A stretch of 64,000 nt of DNA from an uncultured Clostridia bacterium. GTDB taxonomy: Bacteria; Bacillota; Clostridia; Oscillospirales; Acutalibacteraceae. Each line of letters starts with the position of its first letter. Positions within the stretch are counted from its first letter, which is position 1. The stretch lies in assembly GCA_946407065.1 (NCBI GenBank), contig CAMJMQ010000001.1, positions 62,001-126,000 on the forward strand. Reading direction: 5' to 3'. Below the pieces are notes generated by a model. It made no database searches and had not been told where the DNA came from. It was given only the letters and a program-made list of their open reading frames with translations. This document shows positions 30,102-39,765 of the stretch, piece after piece. The position numbers were made by a program, and so were the translations under genes.

Positions 30102-30747
30102 CGGTCATCTTCTCCTGCTTGACTTTTTTGTCGATCACATGGCGGGAGGCCAGCTCACGGTGGATATCCTCGAGCGAGATGCCCTGCTCGATCATCAGCA
30201 CCATGACATGGTAGGCGAGGTCGGCGATCTCATAGATCGTTTCCTTCTTATCCTCTGCCTTGGCGGCGATGATGACCTCGGTACATTCCTCGCCGACCTT
30301 TTTGAGGATCTTATCCAGACCCTTGTCGAAGAGATAAGTGGTGTAGGAGCCCTCCTGCGGATCGGTCTTGCGACCCTTGATTAGCTCGATCAAGCCCTCA
30401 TACGAGAATTCCTTGCGCTCGTCGCTCTCCCATACGGGATTGGTAAAGCATGAGGTGGTGCCCATATGGCACGCCGGGCCGTCGGGCTCGACCATCACGA
30501 CCAGCGCGTCCTTGTCGCAATCGGCGGTGATGCTGACGATATGCTGATAGTTGCCCGAGGTCTCACCCTTGAGCCACAGCTCCTGACGCGAACGGCTCCA
30601 AAAGCACGTCAAGCCCTTCTCCATCGAGATCTTGAGGCTCTCCTCATTCATATATGCTACGGTGAGCACCTGCTTGGTGATGCTGTCCACCACCACCGCA
30701 GGGATCAGACCCTTTTCATCAAATTTGAGTTCGTTGATGTTGATCAT
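30091..30747 (-). CDS. hisIE: Bifunctional phosphoribosyl-AMP cyclohydrolase / phosphoribosyl-ATP pyrophosphatase
   Basis: [59 protein letters not shown]. Confidence 0.96.
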   Translation of the reverse strand: MININELKFDEKGLIPAVVVDSITKQVLTVAYMNEESLKISMEKGLTCFWSRSRQELWLKGETSGNYQHIVSITADCDKDALVVMVEPDGPACHMGTTSCFTNPVWESDERKEFSYEGLIELIKGRKTDPQEGSYTTYLFDKGLDKILKKVGEECTEVIIAAKAEDKKETIYEIADLAYHVMVLMIEQGISLEDIHRELASRHVIDKKVKQEKMTGDN

Positions 30748-30765
30748 AATGTTTTCCTCCTTATA

Positions 30766-30893
30766 GCCTCCCTTTCCTAAGGGAGGTGGGCAAATCGGCT
30801 TGCCGATTTGGTCGGAGGGTTGCTGCGTTTCCATTGTCAGTTATTTGCAACCCCCAGTCGCCTTTGGCGACAGCCCCCTTAGAAAAGGGGGCC
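30766..30893. repeat. 128 bp MITE-like element between hisF and hisIE
   Basis: GCCTCCCTTTCCTAAGGGAGGTGGGC...CGGAGGGTTGC...GCAACCCCCAGTCGCC...CCCCCTTAGAAAAGGGGGCC. Confidence 0.85.
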
Positions 30894-30896
30894 ATA

Positions 30897-31655
30897 TTAT
30901 ACCCTCGTCGGGATACCTGCCTTTGCCATCTCCGCTTTCAGGTCGGCGATCTTGACCTCGCCGAAGTGGAAGATGGACGCCGCCAGACCCGCGTCGACCT
31001 TGGGCAAACGCTTGAACAGGGTGATGAAGTCCTCGATCTTGCCCGCGCCGCCCGATGCGATCACGGGGACGTTCACGGCGTTGCTCACCGCCTCGAGCAT
31101 TTCGAGGTCAAAGCCCTGCTTGACGCCGTCGGTGTCGATGGAATTGAGCACGACCTCGCCCGCGCCGTTATCGACACAGCGTTTGATCCAGCTGATCGCC
31201 TCCATGCCTGTGTCCTCTCTGCCGCCCTTGGCATAAACCCGGAATTCACCGTCCTGCCGCTTGACGTCCGCCGAGATGACCACGCACTGGTCACCGTAGA
31301 GCTTCGCCGCCTGATAGATCAGGTCGGGATTGCGGATCGCGCCCGAATTGACGCTGACCTTATCCGCGCCGCATTTAAGCACACGGTCAAAGTCATCGAC
31401 GGTATTGATGCCGCCGCCGACAGTGAGCGGGATAAAGACCTTGCGCGCCGTTTCGGTGAGGATATCGGTGAACAGCGCCCTGCCCTCGGCGGACGCGGTG
31501 ATATCGTAGAACACCAGTTCATCCGCGCCGCAGGAGCTGTAATATTGCGCGAGCTCCACGGGGGACGCGACGTCGCTGAGCCCCTCGAAGTTCACGCCCT
31601 TGACGACCCTGCCGTTTCTGACGTCCAGACAGGGGATGATGCGTTTTGTGATCAT
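30897..31655 (-). CDS. hisF: Imidazole glycerol phosphate synthase subunit HisF
   Basis: RIIPCLDVRNGRVVKGVNFEGL; IASGGAGKIEDF. Confidence 0.97.
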   Translation of the reverse strand: MITKRIIPCLDVRNGRVVKGVNFEGLSDVASPVELAQYYSSCGADELVFYDITASAEGRALFTDILTETARKVFIPLTVGGGINTVDDFDRVLKCGADKVSVNSGAIRNPDLIYQAAKLYGDQCVVISADVKRQDGEFRVYAKGGREDTGMEAISWIKRCVDNGAGEVVLNSIDTDGVKQGFDLEMLEAVSNAVNVPVIASGGAGKIEDFITLFKRLPKVDAGLAASIFHFGEVKIADLKAEMAKAGIPTRV

Positions 31656-32365
31656 TGTACTGCCTCCACTGCCTTTTTCAGGTCGATCGCGCCGGTGTAG
31701 TATGCCTTGCCGATGATCGCGCCGTACAGATCCATCTCTTTGAGCGCGGTGATATCGTCCATCGAGCTGACGCCGCCCGACGCGGTGATATCCACGTTGT
31801 AACGGCGGCCCATGGTGCGATAGAGCGACAGATTGGTGCCGCGCATCGCGCCGTCGCGGTTGATATCGGTGCAGATGATGGTCTTGACGCCGATGTCCTG
31901 CATTCTCTCAAAGAACTCGTCGACGGTCACCTGAGAGCGCTCCAGCCATCCCTTGACGGCGATGAAGCCCTCGCGGATGTCCGCGCCCACAGCGATACGC
32001 TCGCCGTATTGTTTGACGGCTTCACGCAAGAACGCTTCATCCTCAATCGCGGCAGTGCCGAGGATCACACGGTCGATGCCCGCACTGAGATAGCGGTCAA
32101 CGACCTCCATATTGCGGATGCCGCCGCCGACCTCACAATATAGTCCCGACTGCTCTTTGATCTTCAACACAGTATCTAAATTCGGCGTTCCTCCGTCACG
32201 AGCGCCCTCGAGATCCACGATGTGGATATGGGTCGCGCCGCAGTTTTTGAAATCCAACGCGATCTCTTCGGGATGGTCGCTGTAAACCGTCATTTGGTCA
32301 TAATCGCCCTTATACAGGCGCACCGCCTTGCCGCCGACAATGTCGATTGCGGGGAATAATATCAT
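31652..32365 (-). CDS. hisA: Phosphoribosylformimino-AICAR-phosphate isomerase
   Basis: LFPAIDIVGGKAVRLYKGDY; DINRDGAMRGTNL. Confidence 0.96.
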   Translation of the reverse strand: MILFPAIDIVGGKAVRLYKGDYDQMTVYSDHPEEIALDFKNCGATHIHIVDLEGARDGGTPNLDTVLKIKEQSGLYCEVGGGIRNMEVVDRYLSAGIDRVILGTAAIEDEAFLREAVKQYGERIAVGADIREGFIAVKGWLERSQVTVDEFFERMQDIGVKTIICTDINRDGAMRGTNLSLYRTMGRRYNVDITASGGVSSMDDITALKEMDLYGAIIGKAYYTGAIDLKKAVEAVQ

Positions 32366-32427
32366 AAGTACATAACCTCCTTAGAAAGAAATAGCGATCA
32401 CGCTATTTCTCTTTGGATAAGCACATT

Positions 32428-32570
32428 GAGTGAGGAGTTAGGAGTGAGGAGTTAGGAGTTGATGGTGGGCGTTGCCCACACCCATTTATAATTTGTAAAT
32501 TCGTAATATCAATTCAAAACGCGTTAGCGTTTCCCGAAACTCCTCACTCCTAACTCCTCACTCCTAACTG
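32428..32570. repeat. Heptamer-bounded hairpin element between hisH and hisA
   Basis: GTGAGGAGTTAGGAGTGAGGAGTTAGGAGTT...GGTGGGCGTTGCCCACACC...AAACGCGTTAGCGTTT...AACTCCTCACTCCTAACTCCTCACTCCTAAC. Confidence 0.85.
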
Positions 32571-32572
32571 AC

Positions 32573-33181
32573 TTATATCTCACAAAATGCTTTGAGTATC
32601 TTCAAGCCTACGTCGCCGCTTTTTTCAGGGTGGAACTGGCAGCCGAAGACGTTGCCCTTCTCCACCGAGGCGGTCAGCTCGGCGCTGTACTCAGCGACCG
32701 CGGTCACGCTGTCGGCGCAATCGGTCGCGTAGTAGGAATGGACAAAATACACGCAGTCACCGTCGTTCAGATATTTGAACAAAGGACTGGGCTTTTTGAC
32801 GATCAGGCGGTTCCAGCCGATATGCGGGATCTTGAGATCCTTATCGATCACCTCGGCGATCGGGCGCACATTGCCGCCGATCAGCCCGAGACCGTCATGC
32901 TCGCCGTACTCATAGCTCTTGTCAAAGAGTAACTGCATGCCAAGGCAAATACCCATCAAGGGCTTGCCCGCGGCAACTTCACGCTTGATGACCTCCGCCA
33001 TGCCCGAGGAACGCAGCTTATCCGCCGCGTCCTCAAACGCGCCGACGCCCGGCAGGATCAGGCGATCCGCCTGAGAGATAACAGCTTCATCCGAGGTGAC
33101 GACCGCTTCTTCGCCGATCGCCGCAAAGGACGATTGCAGAGAGAAGAGGTTGCCTACGCCGTAGTCGATGATCGCGATCAT
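32573..33181 (-). CDS. hisH: Imidazole glycerol phosphate synthase subunit HisH
   Basis: IIDYGVGNLFSLQSSF; GICLGMQLLFDKS; GCQFHPEKSGDVGLKIL. Confidence 0.96.
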   Translation of the reverse strand: MIAIIDYGVGNLFSLQSSFAAIGEEAVVTSDEAVISQADRLILPGVGAFEDAADKLRSSGMAEVIKREVAAGKPLMGICLGMQLLFDKSYEYGEHDGLGLIGGNVRPIAEVIDKDLKIPHIGWNRLIVKKPSPLFKYLNDGDCVYFVHSYYATDCADSVTAVAEYSAELTASVEKGNVFGCQFHPEKSGDVGLKILKAFCEI

Positions 33182-33768
33182 CACAGCACCCCCTTGGTGG
33201 ACGGGATCTCATCGCGGAAATTTTCGTCGATCGCGACAGCCTGCTTCATGGTTCTGCCGAACGATTTGAACGTGCCCTCGATGATGTGATGACTGTTCTT
33301 GCCCTCGAGCTGTTTGAGGTGCAGGGTAAGGTTCGCGTTGCGGACAAAGCCGAGGAAGAATTCTTCCGCAAGCTCGGTATCGAATGTCCCGACCTTCTGG
33401 GTGGGGATCTGTAAGTCAAAATTGAGATAGCTCCTGCCGGAGATATCCACGGCGGACAGGATGAGCGTTTCATCCATCGGCAGGATGAAGCTGCCGTAAC
33501 GGACGATGCCGCGCTTGTCGCCTAATGCCTGTTCGAACGCCTGACCCAGCGCGATGCCGATATCCTCCACACTGTGGTGGTCGTCGACCTCGGTGTCGCC
33601 GTTGCAGGTCAGCTCCAAATCAAAGCGGCCGTGCTTTGCAAACAGGGTCAGCATATGGTCGAGGAAGCCGACGCCGCTGTGTATCTCGCTTTTACCTGTG
33701 CCGTCGAGGTTGAGGGTCAGGCGGATGTCCGTTTCTTTGGTGGTGCGTGTGATCTGAGCGGTTCTCAT
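33181..33768 (-). CDS. hisB: Imidazoleglycerol-phosphate dehydratase
   Basis: GVGFLDHMLTLFAKHGRFDLELTCNGDTEVDDHHSVEDIGI. Confidence 0.97.
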   Translation of the reverse strand: MRTAQITRTTKETDIRLTLNLDGTGKSEIHSGVGFLDHMLTLFAKHGRFDLELTCNGDTEVDDHHSVEDIGIALGQAFEQALGDKRGIVRYGSFILPMDETLILSAVDISGRSYLNFDLQIPTQKVGTFDTELAEEFFLGFVRNANLTLHLKQLEGKNSHHIIEGTFKSFGRTMKQAVAIDENFRDEIPSTKGVL

Positions 33769-34829
33769 GCGGTTTCCTCCATGATTTCTCTGATGTTTTG
33801 GAGCAGGATATCGATCTGCTCCCTGGTGCCGACGGTGATGCGGTTATAGTCTTTGATGCGCTCCTTGGTGAAATGGCGGATCAGCACGCCGCGTTCCTTG
33901 AGCGCGGCATACAGCCTGCCGCCGTCAACCTGCGGATGCTTGGCAAAGACAAAATTCGCCGTTGACGGTGTATGGACAAAGCCTAACTTCTCGAGCTCAG
34001 CAGTGAGATACGCGCGGTTCTCGATGATCGTCATGCAATTCTTCTTTGTGTAATCATCGTCGAGGAGCGTACCCACGCCTGCCGCCTGGGTCATGCTGTT
34101 GACGTTGTAGGGGTTGGTGGAATATTTGATGGTGTTCAGGTCTTGTATCAGTGAGCGGTTGCCCATCGCCATGCCCAGTCGGCCGCCCGCGAGCGACCGC
34201 GACTTGGAAAAGGTCTGTGTAACGAGCAGATTGTCATACCGATGGATCAGCCCGACAGCGCTGTCTGTGCCGAAATCGACATACGCTTCATCCACGATCA
34301 CGACATTGTCAGGGTTAGATCGGAGGATCCTTTCGATCTCCGACAGGCTCAGCGGGATCCCCGTGGGCGCGTTGGGATTGGCGATAAAGACGGTCTTGTT
34401 GATGCCGCAGTAGTCGTCGACGTTGATGGTGAAATCATCTTTCAGCGGGATCTCGGTATATGGCACGTGATCAAGCGCCGCGAACACCGGATAAAAGCCG
34501 TAGGTGATATCGGGAAAAGCGGCGGGATGAGCGTCATCGCAGAATGCCATAAAGGCAAAATTCAGCGCGTCATCCGAGCCGTTGGTGAAGAGCACCTCGT
34601 CCTTCTCGAGCCCGTAGAGCTTGGTGAACTCCTGCGTCAGCACGGTGCAGTCGGGGTCACAGTAGAGCTGTAACCGCTGTGCCGCATCAGCCGCGTACGC
34701 CAGCGCCTTCTCCGACGGCGGAAAGGGGCTTTCATTGGTATTGAGCTTGGTATACTGCATATCCTTGGGCTGTTCGCCCGGGGTATATGCCTCTAAGTGA
34801 TTGTATTTCTGACTGAAAAATCGGCTCAT
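33765..34829 (-). CDS. hisC: Histidinol-phosphate aminotransferase
   Basis: KLNTNESPFPPS; VDEAYVDFG; TQTFSKSRSLAGGRLGMA. Confidence 0.95.
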   Translation of the reverse strand: MSRFFSQKYNHLEAYTPGEQPKDMQYTKLNTNESPFPPSEKALAYAADAAQRLQLYCDPDCTVLTQEFTKLYGLEKDEVLFTNGSDDALNFAFMAFCDDAHPAAFPDITYGFYPVFAALDHVPYTEIPLKDDFTINVDDYCGINKTVFIANPNAPTGIPLSLSEIERILRSNPDNVVIVDEAYVDFGTDSAVGLIHRYDNLLVTQTFSKSRSLAGGRLGMAMGNRSLIQDLNTIKYSTNPYNVNSMTQAAGVGTLLDDDYTKKNCMTIIENRAYLTAELEKLGFVHTPSTANFVFAKHPQVDGGRLYAALKERGVLIRHFTKERIKDYNRITVGTREQIDILLQNIREIMEETA

Positions 34830-36106
34830 GCCTCATCCTCCAGGCGGATCACCGCGGACTTGGCGTGACCGGTGAGCCCCTCTTTTCTCGCGAAGAAGGC
34901 GACGTCCTCGGCAACACGCTTCAAGGCGTCGGCGGTATAATAGGTATACTGTGTCTTTTTGACAAAGTCGTCGACGGACAGGGGGCTACTGAACTTCGCC
35001 GTGCCGGAGGTGGGCAGGGTGTGGTTGGGACCCGCGAAGTAATCGCCGAGCGCCTCGGGACAGCTGCGCCCCATGAAGATGGAGCCCGCGTGACGGATCT
35101 TATCGAGCCAGTCAAAGGGATTGTCGACGCACAATTCCAGATGCTCGGGCGCGATCTCGTTGGCGATATCGACGACGACGTTGAGGTTATCGGCAACAAT
35201 GATCTTGCCGTTATTGTCGATGGACGCGCGCGCGATCTCGGCTCGATCGAGCAGGGGGATCTGCTGTTCGAGCTCCTCGGATACCGCCTGAGCGAGCGCC
35301 GGGCTGTCGGTGACCAGCACCGCGGAAGCGTTCTTGTCATGCTCCGCCTGACTGAGCAGGTCAGCCGCGACATAGCGGGGGTTGGACTTTTCATCCGCGA
35401 CAACCAAAATCTCACTCGGACCCGCGATCATATCAATGGAAACAGTGCCGAATACCTGCTTCTTCGCTTCTGCGACAAAGGCATTGCCTGGGCCGACGAT
35501 CTTGTCCACCTTGGGAACGCTCTCGGTACCGTACGCGAGCGCGGCGATCGCTTGTGCACCGCCTACCTTGAAGATCTTATCGATGCCCGCAACGGACGCC
35601 GCCGCTAAGATAGCGGGGTTCACCTTGCCGTCGGCTGAGGGAGGTGTGACCATCACGACCTCTTTGACTCCTGCGATCTTGGCGGGGATCGCGTCCATCA
35701 GCACGGTGGACGGATATGCCGCCGTGCCGCCGGGAACGTAGAGTCCCGCGCGATCGACGGGGATGACCTTCTGTCCCATGACAATGCCGTCCTCATCGTT
35801 GATGATGAAGCTCTGGCGCTTTTGCGCCTCGTGGAACTTGCGGATGTTCTTGGCGGCACGCTCGAGGATGTCGATGAATTTGGGTTCGACGATAGAGCGC
35901 GCCTCTTCAATCTCTTCCTTGGTGACCTGTAAGACATCAAGCTGCGCCTTATCAAAGCGTGCGGTATAGTCAAAGAGCGCCTTGTCGCCGTTCTCCCTGA
36001 CAGTCTTGATAATATCGGAAACGATGTCCTCCACCGACGAGGTCGGCTCAAAGCGAGCAAAGATCTCGTCATAGGACAGTTCGTTGTAGTTGAGTATTTT
36101 GATCAT
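34826..36106 (-). CDS. hisD: Histidinol dehydrogenase
   Basis: VDRAGLYVPGGTAAYPSTVLM; GPGNAFVAEAKK; DMIAGPSEILVVAD. Confidence 0.96.
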   Translation of the reverse strand: MIKILNYNELSYDEIFARFEPTSSVEDIVSDIIKTVRENGDKALFDYTARFDKAQLDVLQVTKEEIEEARSIVEPKFIDILERAAKNIRKFHEAQKRQSFIINDEDGIVMGQKVIPVDRAGLYVPGGTAAYPSTVLMDAIPAKIAGVKEVVMVTPPSADGKVNPAILAAASVAGIDKIFKVGGAQAIAALAYGTESVPKVDKIVGPGNAFVAEAKKQVFGTVSIDMIAGPSEILVVADEKSNPRYVAADLLSQAEHDKNASAVLVTDSPALAQAVSEELEQQIPLLDRAEIARASIDNNGKIIVADNLNVVVDIANEIAPEHLELCVDNPFDWLDKIRHAGSIFMGRSCPEALGDYFAGPNHTLPTSGTAKFSSPLSVDDFVKKTQYTYYTADALKRVAEDVAFFARKEGLTGHAKSAVIRLEDEA

Positions 36107-36127
36107 GATTATTCTCCTGTTTTGCCG

Positions 36128-36234
36128 TAGGGACGACCAGTGGTCGTCCGCGTGCAGCCGTGTTGTACTTCTATCTGACGTATCAGCGACCTGCAATGCC
36201 CGTCATTCTGCGGACGAGCAATGCTCGTCCCTAC
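36128..36234. repeat. REP-like inverted pair between the hisZG fusion and hisD
   Basis: GTAGGGACGACCAGTGGTCGTCCGCG ... CGGACGAGCAATGCTCGTCCCTAC. Confidence 0.8.
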
Positions 36235-37808
36235 ATTACCTCTATCTGACTTTTCAGTTCATGCGCGATCTTCATGATATTATCGCCCTTGAACTTATAA
36301 CTGCTCTTGTTCGCGATCAGTCGCGCGGAGATCGGGACGATGCTTTCGACCACCTCGAGGTTATTCTCCCTGAGAGTGGTGCCGGTCTCGACGATGTCGA
36401 CGATGACGTCGGTCAGCCCTAAGATGGGCGCGATCTCGATGGAGCCGTTGAGGTGGACGATGTCGATGTCTCTGCCCTTCTGCGCGTAATGATCCGCGGC
36501 GATCTTTGAGAACTTGGTCGCCACGCGCAGGGTGCGGCTCCTGTCATCCTCAAAGCCCTTGGGTGCGGCGACTGCCATGCGGCACTTGCCGAACTCGAGG
36601 TCGAGCAGTTCATAGACCTCCGGCTCATATTCGAGCAAAATATCCTTGCCCGCCACGCCGATATCCGCGGCGCCGCGCTCGACGTAGATCGCCACGTCGC
36701 TGGGCTTGACCCAGAAATAGCGCACACCTGCCTCGGGGTTCTCAAAGATCAGCTTGCGGTTATTCTCCTTGATGGACGGACAGGGGAATCCCGCCGCCTC
36801 AAACATCGCGTAGACCTTTTCGCCGAGCCTGCCCTTGGGCAGCGCCACATTCAGCATGGTGTCCTCGGGGATGTCCGCCGGGGTGAGCTCCTCGACGCGC
36901 TCGAGCATATCGAGGTAAACGGCAAAGCCGACCGCCTTACTGCTGCGCTTCATGCGGTGCAGGAGCTTATCGTATCTGCCGCCCGAAAGCACGCTGTCGG
37001 GCACGCCGCTCAAAAAGCCCTTGAAGATCACGCCGTTATAATAACTGCGGTCGCTCACGACCGAAAAGTCGATCTGTATTCTATGGAGCAACGCCGTGTT
37101 TTGGAACACAGACAGCGCCTCGCTCAATTCCTCATACGCGTCACGACAGCCGAGATCATCACACAGGTCACTGAGCTTCGGGAGCACTTTTTCGGGAGCG
37201 CCGCAAAGCGTCAATAATGCGATCAGGCTGTCGGCGGTTTTGGGATCGATGCCGTTGTCCTCGCAAATCGAGAGGATGCCATGGGCGTTCTTCTCGCTCA
37301 CGCACTTGACGAGCTCTTCTTGTAAATGCCTGCTGTCGGTGATTGTTTCGACCGCGGCGTTAAGGATGTCGAGGTCGGATACATCGAGCACAAAGTTCTT
37401 GCCGATCAGCTCAAGGCTCTGTGCCGCGAGCATCAGGCTCTCGCCGACGAGGGCGTTATCCACCTCGCCGATGCACTCCACGCCCGCCTGCATGATCTCC
37501 TTATACCCGTCCGCGCCCTTACTGACACGGTACACGTTCTCATTATAATAGAGCTTACGGGTCGTGCCGTCGGTATGGTTCTTGATGATGGAGAGGGTCA
37601 CATCGGGCTTGAGCGCTTTGAGCTTGCCGCTGAGGTCGGTGAAGGTGATGACGCGGTCGGAAACCAAAAAGTCCTTGTTGCGGCTGTAGAGGTCATAGTC
37701 CTCGAATTTGCTCATGCGATAAGGCTGATAGCCGTTTTTGCTGTATAATTCTCTGAGCGAGAAGGTCAGGCGTTCGGCGTAGCTGAGTACGCTGTCGTTG
37801 ATGTTCAT
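36231..37808 (-). CDS. HisZ-HisG fusion: ATP phosphoribosyltransferase regulatory and short-form catalytic subunits in one polypeptide
   Basis: HisZ-like N-terminal part (GYQPYRMSKFEDYDLYSRNKDFLVSDRVITFTDLSGKLKALKPDVTLSIIK) continues to HisG (NVALPKGRLGEKVYAMFEAAGF; GVAGKDILLEYEP; DVIVDIVETGTTLRENNL). Confidence 0.9.
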   Translation of the reverse strand: MNINDSVLSYAERLTFSLRELYSKNGYQPYRMSKFEDYDLYSRNKDFLVSDRVITFTDLSGKLKALKPDVTLSIIKNHTDGTTRKLYYNENVYRVSKGADGYKEIMQAGVECIGEVDNALVGESLMLAAQSLELIGKNFVLDVSDLDILNAAVETITDSRHLQEELVKCVSEKNAHGILSICEDNGIDPKTADSLIALLTLCGAPEKVLPKLSDLCDDLGCRDAYEELSEALSVFQNTALLHRIQIDFSVVSDRSYYNGVIFKGFLSGVPDSVLSGGRYDKLLHRMKRSSKAVGFAVYLDMLERVEELTPADIPEDTMLNVALPKGRLGEKVYAMFEAAGFPCPSIKENNRKLIFENPEAGVRYFWVKPSDVAIYVERGAADIGVAGKDILLEYEPEVYELLDLEFGKCRMAVAAPKGFEDDRSRTLRVATKFSKIAADHYAQKGRDIDIVHLNGSIEIAPILGLTDVIVDIVETGTTLRENNLEVVESIVPISARLIANKSSYKFKGDNIMKIAHELKSQIEVM

Positions 37809-38092
37809 TCCTGTTCCTCCTTCATGCGGTCGATCACGGCGCGATAACCACCCGCGCCGTAGTTCAGACAACGGCTGACGCGGCTGATAGTGGCGGTGGA
37901 TACGCCGATCTGCTCACTGATCTTCTGGTAGCTGACGCCCTCATCGATCAAAAAGGCGGTGTCGAGCCGCTGACACATATCGCGGATCTCGGTGATCGTG
38001 CAGAGATCTTCAAAAAAGTTGTAACATTCGTCGGTATCTTTCAGGCTTAAGATCGCCTCAAAGAGCCTGTCGGCAGACGGAGAATGGTTCAT
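37805..38092 (-). CDS. yerC: YerC/YecD-family TrpR-related repressor, candidate his regulator
   Basis: CTITEIRDMCQRLDTAFLIDEGVSYQKISEQIGVSTATISRVSRCLNYGAGGY; 4 bp overlap with hisZG. Confidence 0.88.
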   Translation of the reverse strand: MNHSPSADRLFEAILSLKDTDECYNFFEDLCTITEIRDMCQRLDTAFLIDEGVSYQKISEQIGVSTATISRVSRCLNYGAGGYRAVIDRMKEEQE

Positions 38093-38110
38093 AATATACC
38101 TCTTTTTTTA

Positions 38111-38262
38111 GTTAGGAGTGAGGAGTTAGGAGTGAGGAGTTTTAGGAAGCACTACGTGCTTTGGATTCCTGAATGATGATTCGAAAGCGTTGCTGAAACA
38201 TTTACAAATGAGTGTGGGCAACTCCCACCATTCACTCCTAACTCCTCACTCCTAACTCCTCA
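38111..38262. repeat. Heptamer-bounded hairpin element upstream of yerC
   Basis: GTTAGGAGTGAGGAGTTAGGAGTGAGGAGT...AAGCACTACGTGCTTTGGATTCC...GTGGGCAACTCCCAC...ACTCCTAACTCCTCACTCCTAACTCC. Confidence 0.8.
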
Positions 38263-38275
38263 TTTTCAAAATCAG

Positions 38276-38304
38276 TTTATCACTTTATCATGATAAAGTC
38301 AAGT
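38276..38304 (-). promoter_or_regulatory. Putative his promoter with an 18 bp perfect palindrome in the spacer (candidate YerC operator)
   Basis: Reverse strand TTGACT-N17-TAAACT; ACTTTATCATGATAAAGT at 38282-38299. Confidence 0.55.
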
Positions 38305-38378
38305 TCACGACACTACTTTCATCATCTTGACGGATAGCAAAAGCTATGTGCATAACTTTTTGGATAATACCATAACAA

Positions 38379-38403
38379 AAGGGCAGATGACCTGCCCTTT
38401 TCG
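38379..38403. terminator. Hairpin terminator
   Basis: AAAAGGGCAGATGACCTGCCCTTTT. Confidence 0.6.
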
Positions 38404-38439
38404 TTTCCGTCATTGTATTGCTTCAAATCATAATCGTCT

Positions 38440-38737
38440 CGGGAGGAGCACAGTGGCGCTTAGCCAATCGCGAACACAGGGTCCCCATAACTCCCCGAGT
38501 TATGGGGAGAGGAGGAGCCGCAATGCGAGGTCAAGGCATACCAACCGGATATGCCTACCGAGTAAAGCGCGCGACGACGATGGAGCGCTGTTGCATGGGA
38601 GTTGTAAACCAAATCGCAGATTTGGACAACTCCTCCGCAGTAGCTCTCAGCCAATCAGCGTTCGCAAGTATGCTCCGCTTCTTGGGAGAGCCTTGCATGG
38701 GAGTTGTAAACCAAATCGCAGATTTGGACAACTCCTC
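38440..38737. repeat. Composite dispersed repeat with two direct 43 bp copies
   Basis: GCATGGGAGTTGTAAACCAAATCGCAGATTTGGACAACTCCTC at 38593-38635 and 38695-38737; 38637-38701 matches 61748-61812. Confidence 0.85.
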
Positions 38738-38757
38738 AAAGCCCCTCCCCTACATCA

Positions 38758-39606
38758 TTATATTTCTACTTCGCCTTCAAACACAGTGGACGCGGGGCCG
38801 GTCATGATGACGGTGTCGTCGGTATAACGGATGACCAGATCGCCGCCGCGCAGGTGCACGGTGATATCGTCGCCCTTTTGGCAATAGCCGTTCAGACATG
38901 CCGCTACGGCAGTCGCGCAGGCACCGGTACCGCACGCCCAGGTCTCGCCCGAGCCGCGTTCCCAGACGCGCATCTGCAGGGTATGGTCGTCGATGACTTT
39001 GACGAACTCTGTGTTCACCCGCTCGGGGAAGGCGGGATGATTCTCAAAATGCGGCCCGATCTTCTCGAGGTCAAGGCTGTCCACATCGTCCACAAAGGTC
39101 ACGCAATGCGGGTTGCCCATCGACACGGCGGTGACGTTCCATGTTTTGCCGTCTACCTCCAGAGGTACGTCGATCATCGTATCTCCATCGTATTGTACGG
39201 GGATGTCGACGGGATTCAGGATCGCCGCCTCCATATCGACGCGGGCGGATTGCACCTTGCCGTCCCGGACAGTCAGCTCCAGCGTCTTGATCCCGCTGAG
39301 CGTGTCGATGGTGATGGTGGTTTTATCGGCGGGCACCAGCCCCTTGTCATAGACGAACTTGCCGACACAGCGGATGCCGTTGCCGCACATCCTGCCCTCA
39401 CTGCCGTCGGCGTTGAAGATACGCATCTTCGCGTCGGCGACCTCGGACGGACATACGAGGATGATGCCGTCGCCGCCGATCCCGGTGCGGCGGTCACTCA
39501 GGCGGATCGCGAGCTGCTCCCAATCCTCCTCGGGTTGGTCAAATGTGCTGATATAAACATAATCGTTTGAGATGCCGTGCATCTTCGTAAAACGCAGTTT
39601 TTTCAT
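38758..39606 (-). CDS. dapF: Diaminopimelate epimerase
   Basis: FTKMHGISNDYVYI; DGSEGRMCGNGIRCVGKFVYD; ETWACGTGACATAVAA. Confidence 0.96.
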   Translation of the reverse strand: MKKLRFTKMHGISNDYVYISTFDQPEEDWEQLAIRLSDRRTGIGGDGIILVCPSEVADAKMRIFNADGSEGRMCGNGIRCVGKFVYDKGLVPADKTTITIDTLSGIKTLELTVRDGKVQSARVDMEAAILNPVDIPVQYDGDTMIDVPLEVDGKTWNVTAVSMGNPHCVTFVDDVDSLDLEKIGPHFENHPAFPERVNTEFVKVIDDHTLQMRVWERGSGETWACGTGACATAVAACLNGYCQKGDDITVHLRGGDLVIRYTDDTVIMTGPASTVFEGEVEI

Positions 39607-39765
39607 CCTTATCACCCTTTCGGGTCAATTATACAGAGATTTTGTGATAAAGTCAACAAAGCATAAATCGCTTCATCGGTCAATAAGATTTATGTGAGAG
39701 TTAACAAAGTGTATTTTCTTTTATTGACATCCCCACAAGAAAATAATATACTTTAGTATAGTTCA

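Noticed and set aside
30748-30834. N-terminal extension of the HisIE ORF ([28 protein letters not shown])
   Set aside because: Encoded by the MITE-like repeat; the AAGGAGGA RBS supports the start at 30747
38327-38827. ORFs of 166 aa and 129 aa with repeated segments
   Set aside because: Translation of the composite non-coding repeat rather than a gene; the repeated peptide (GVVNQIADLDNSS) simply mirrors the DNA repeat
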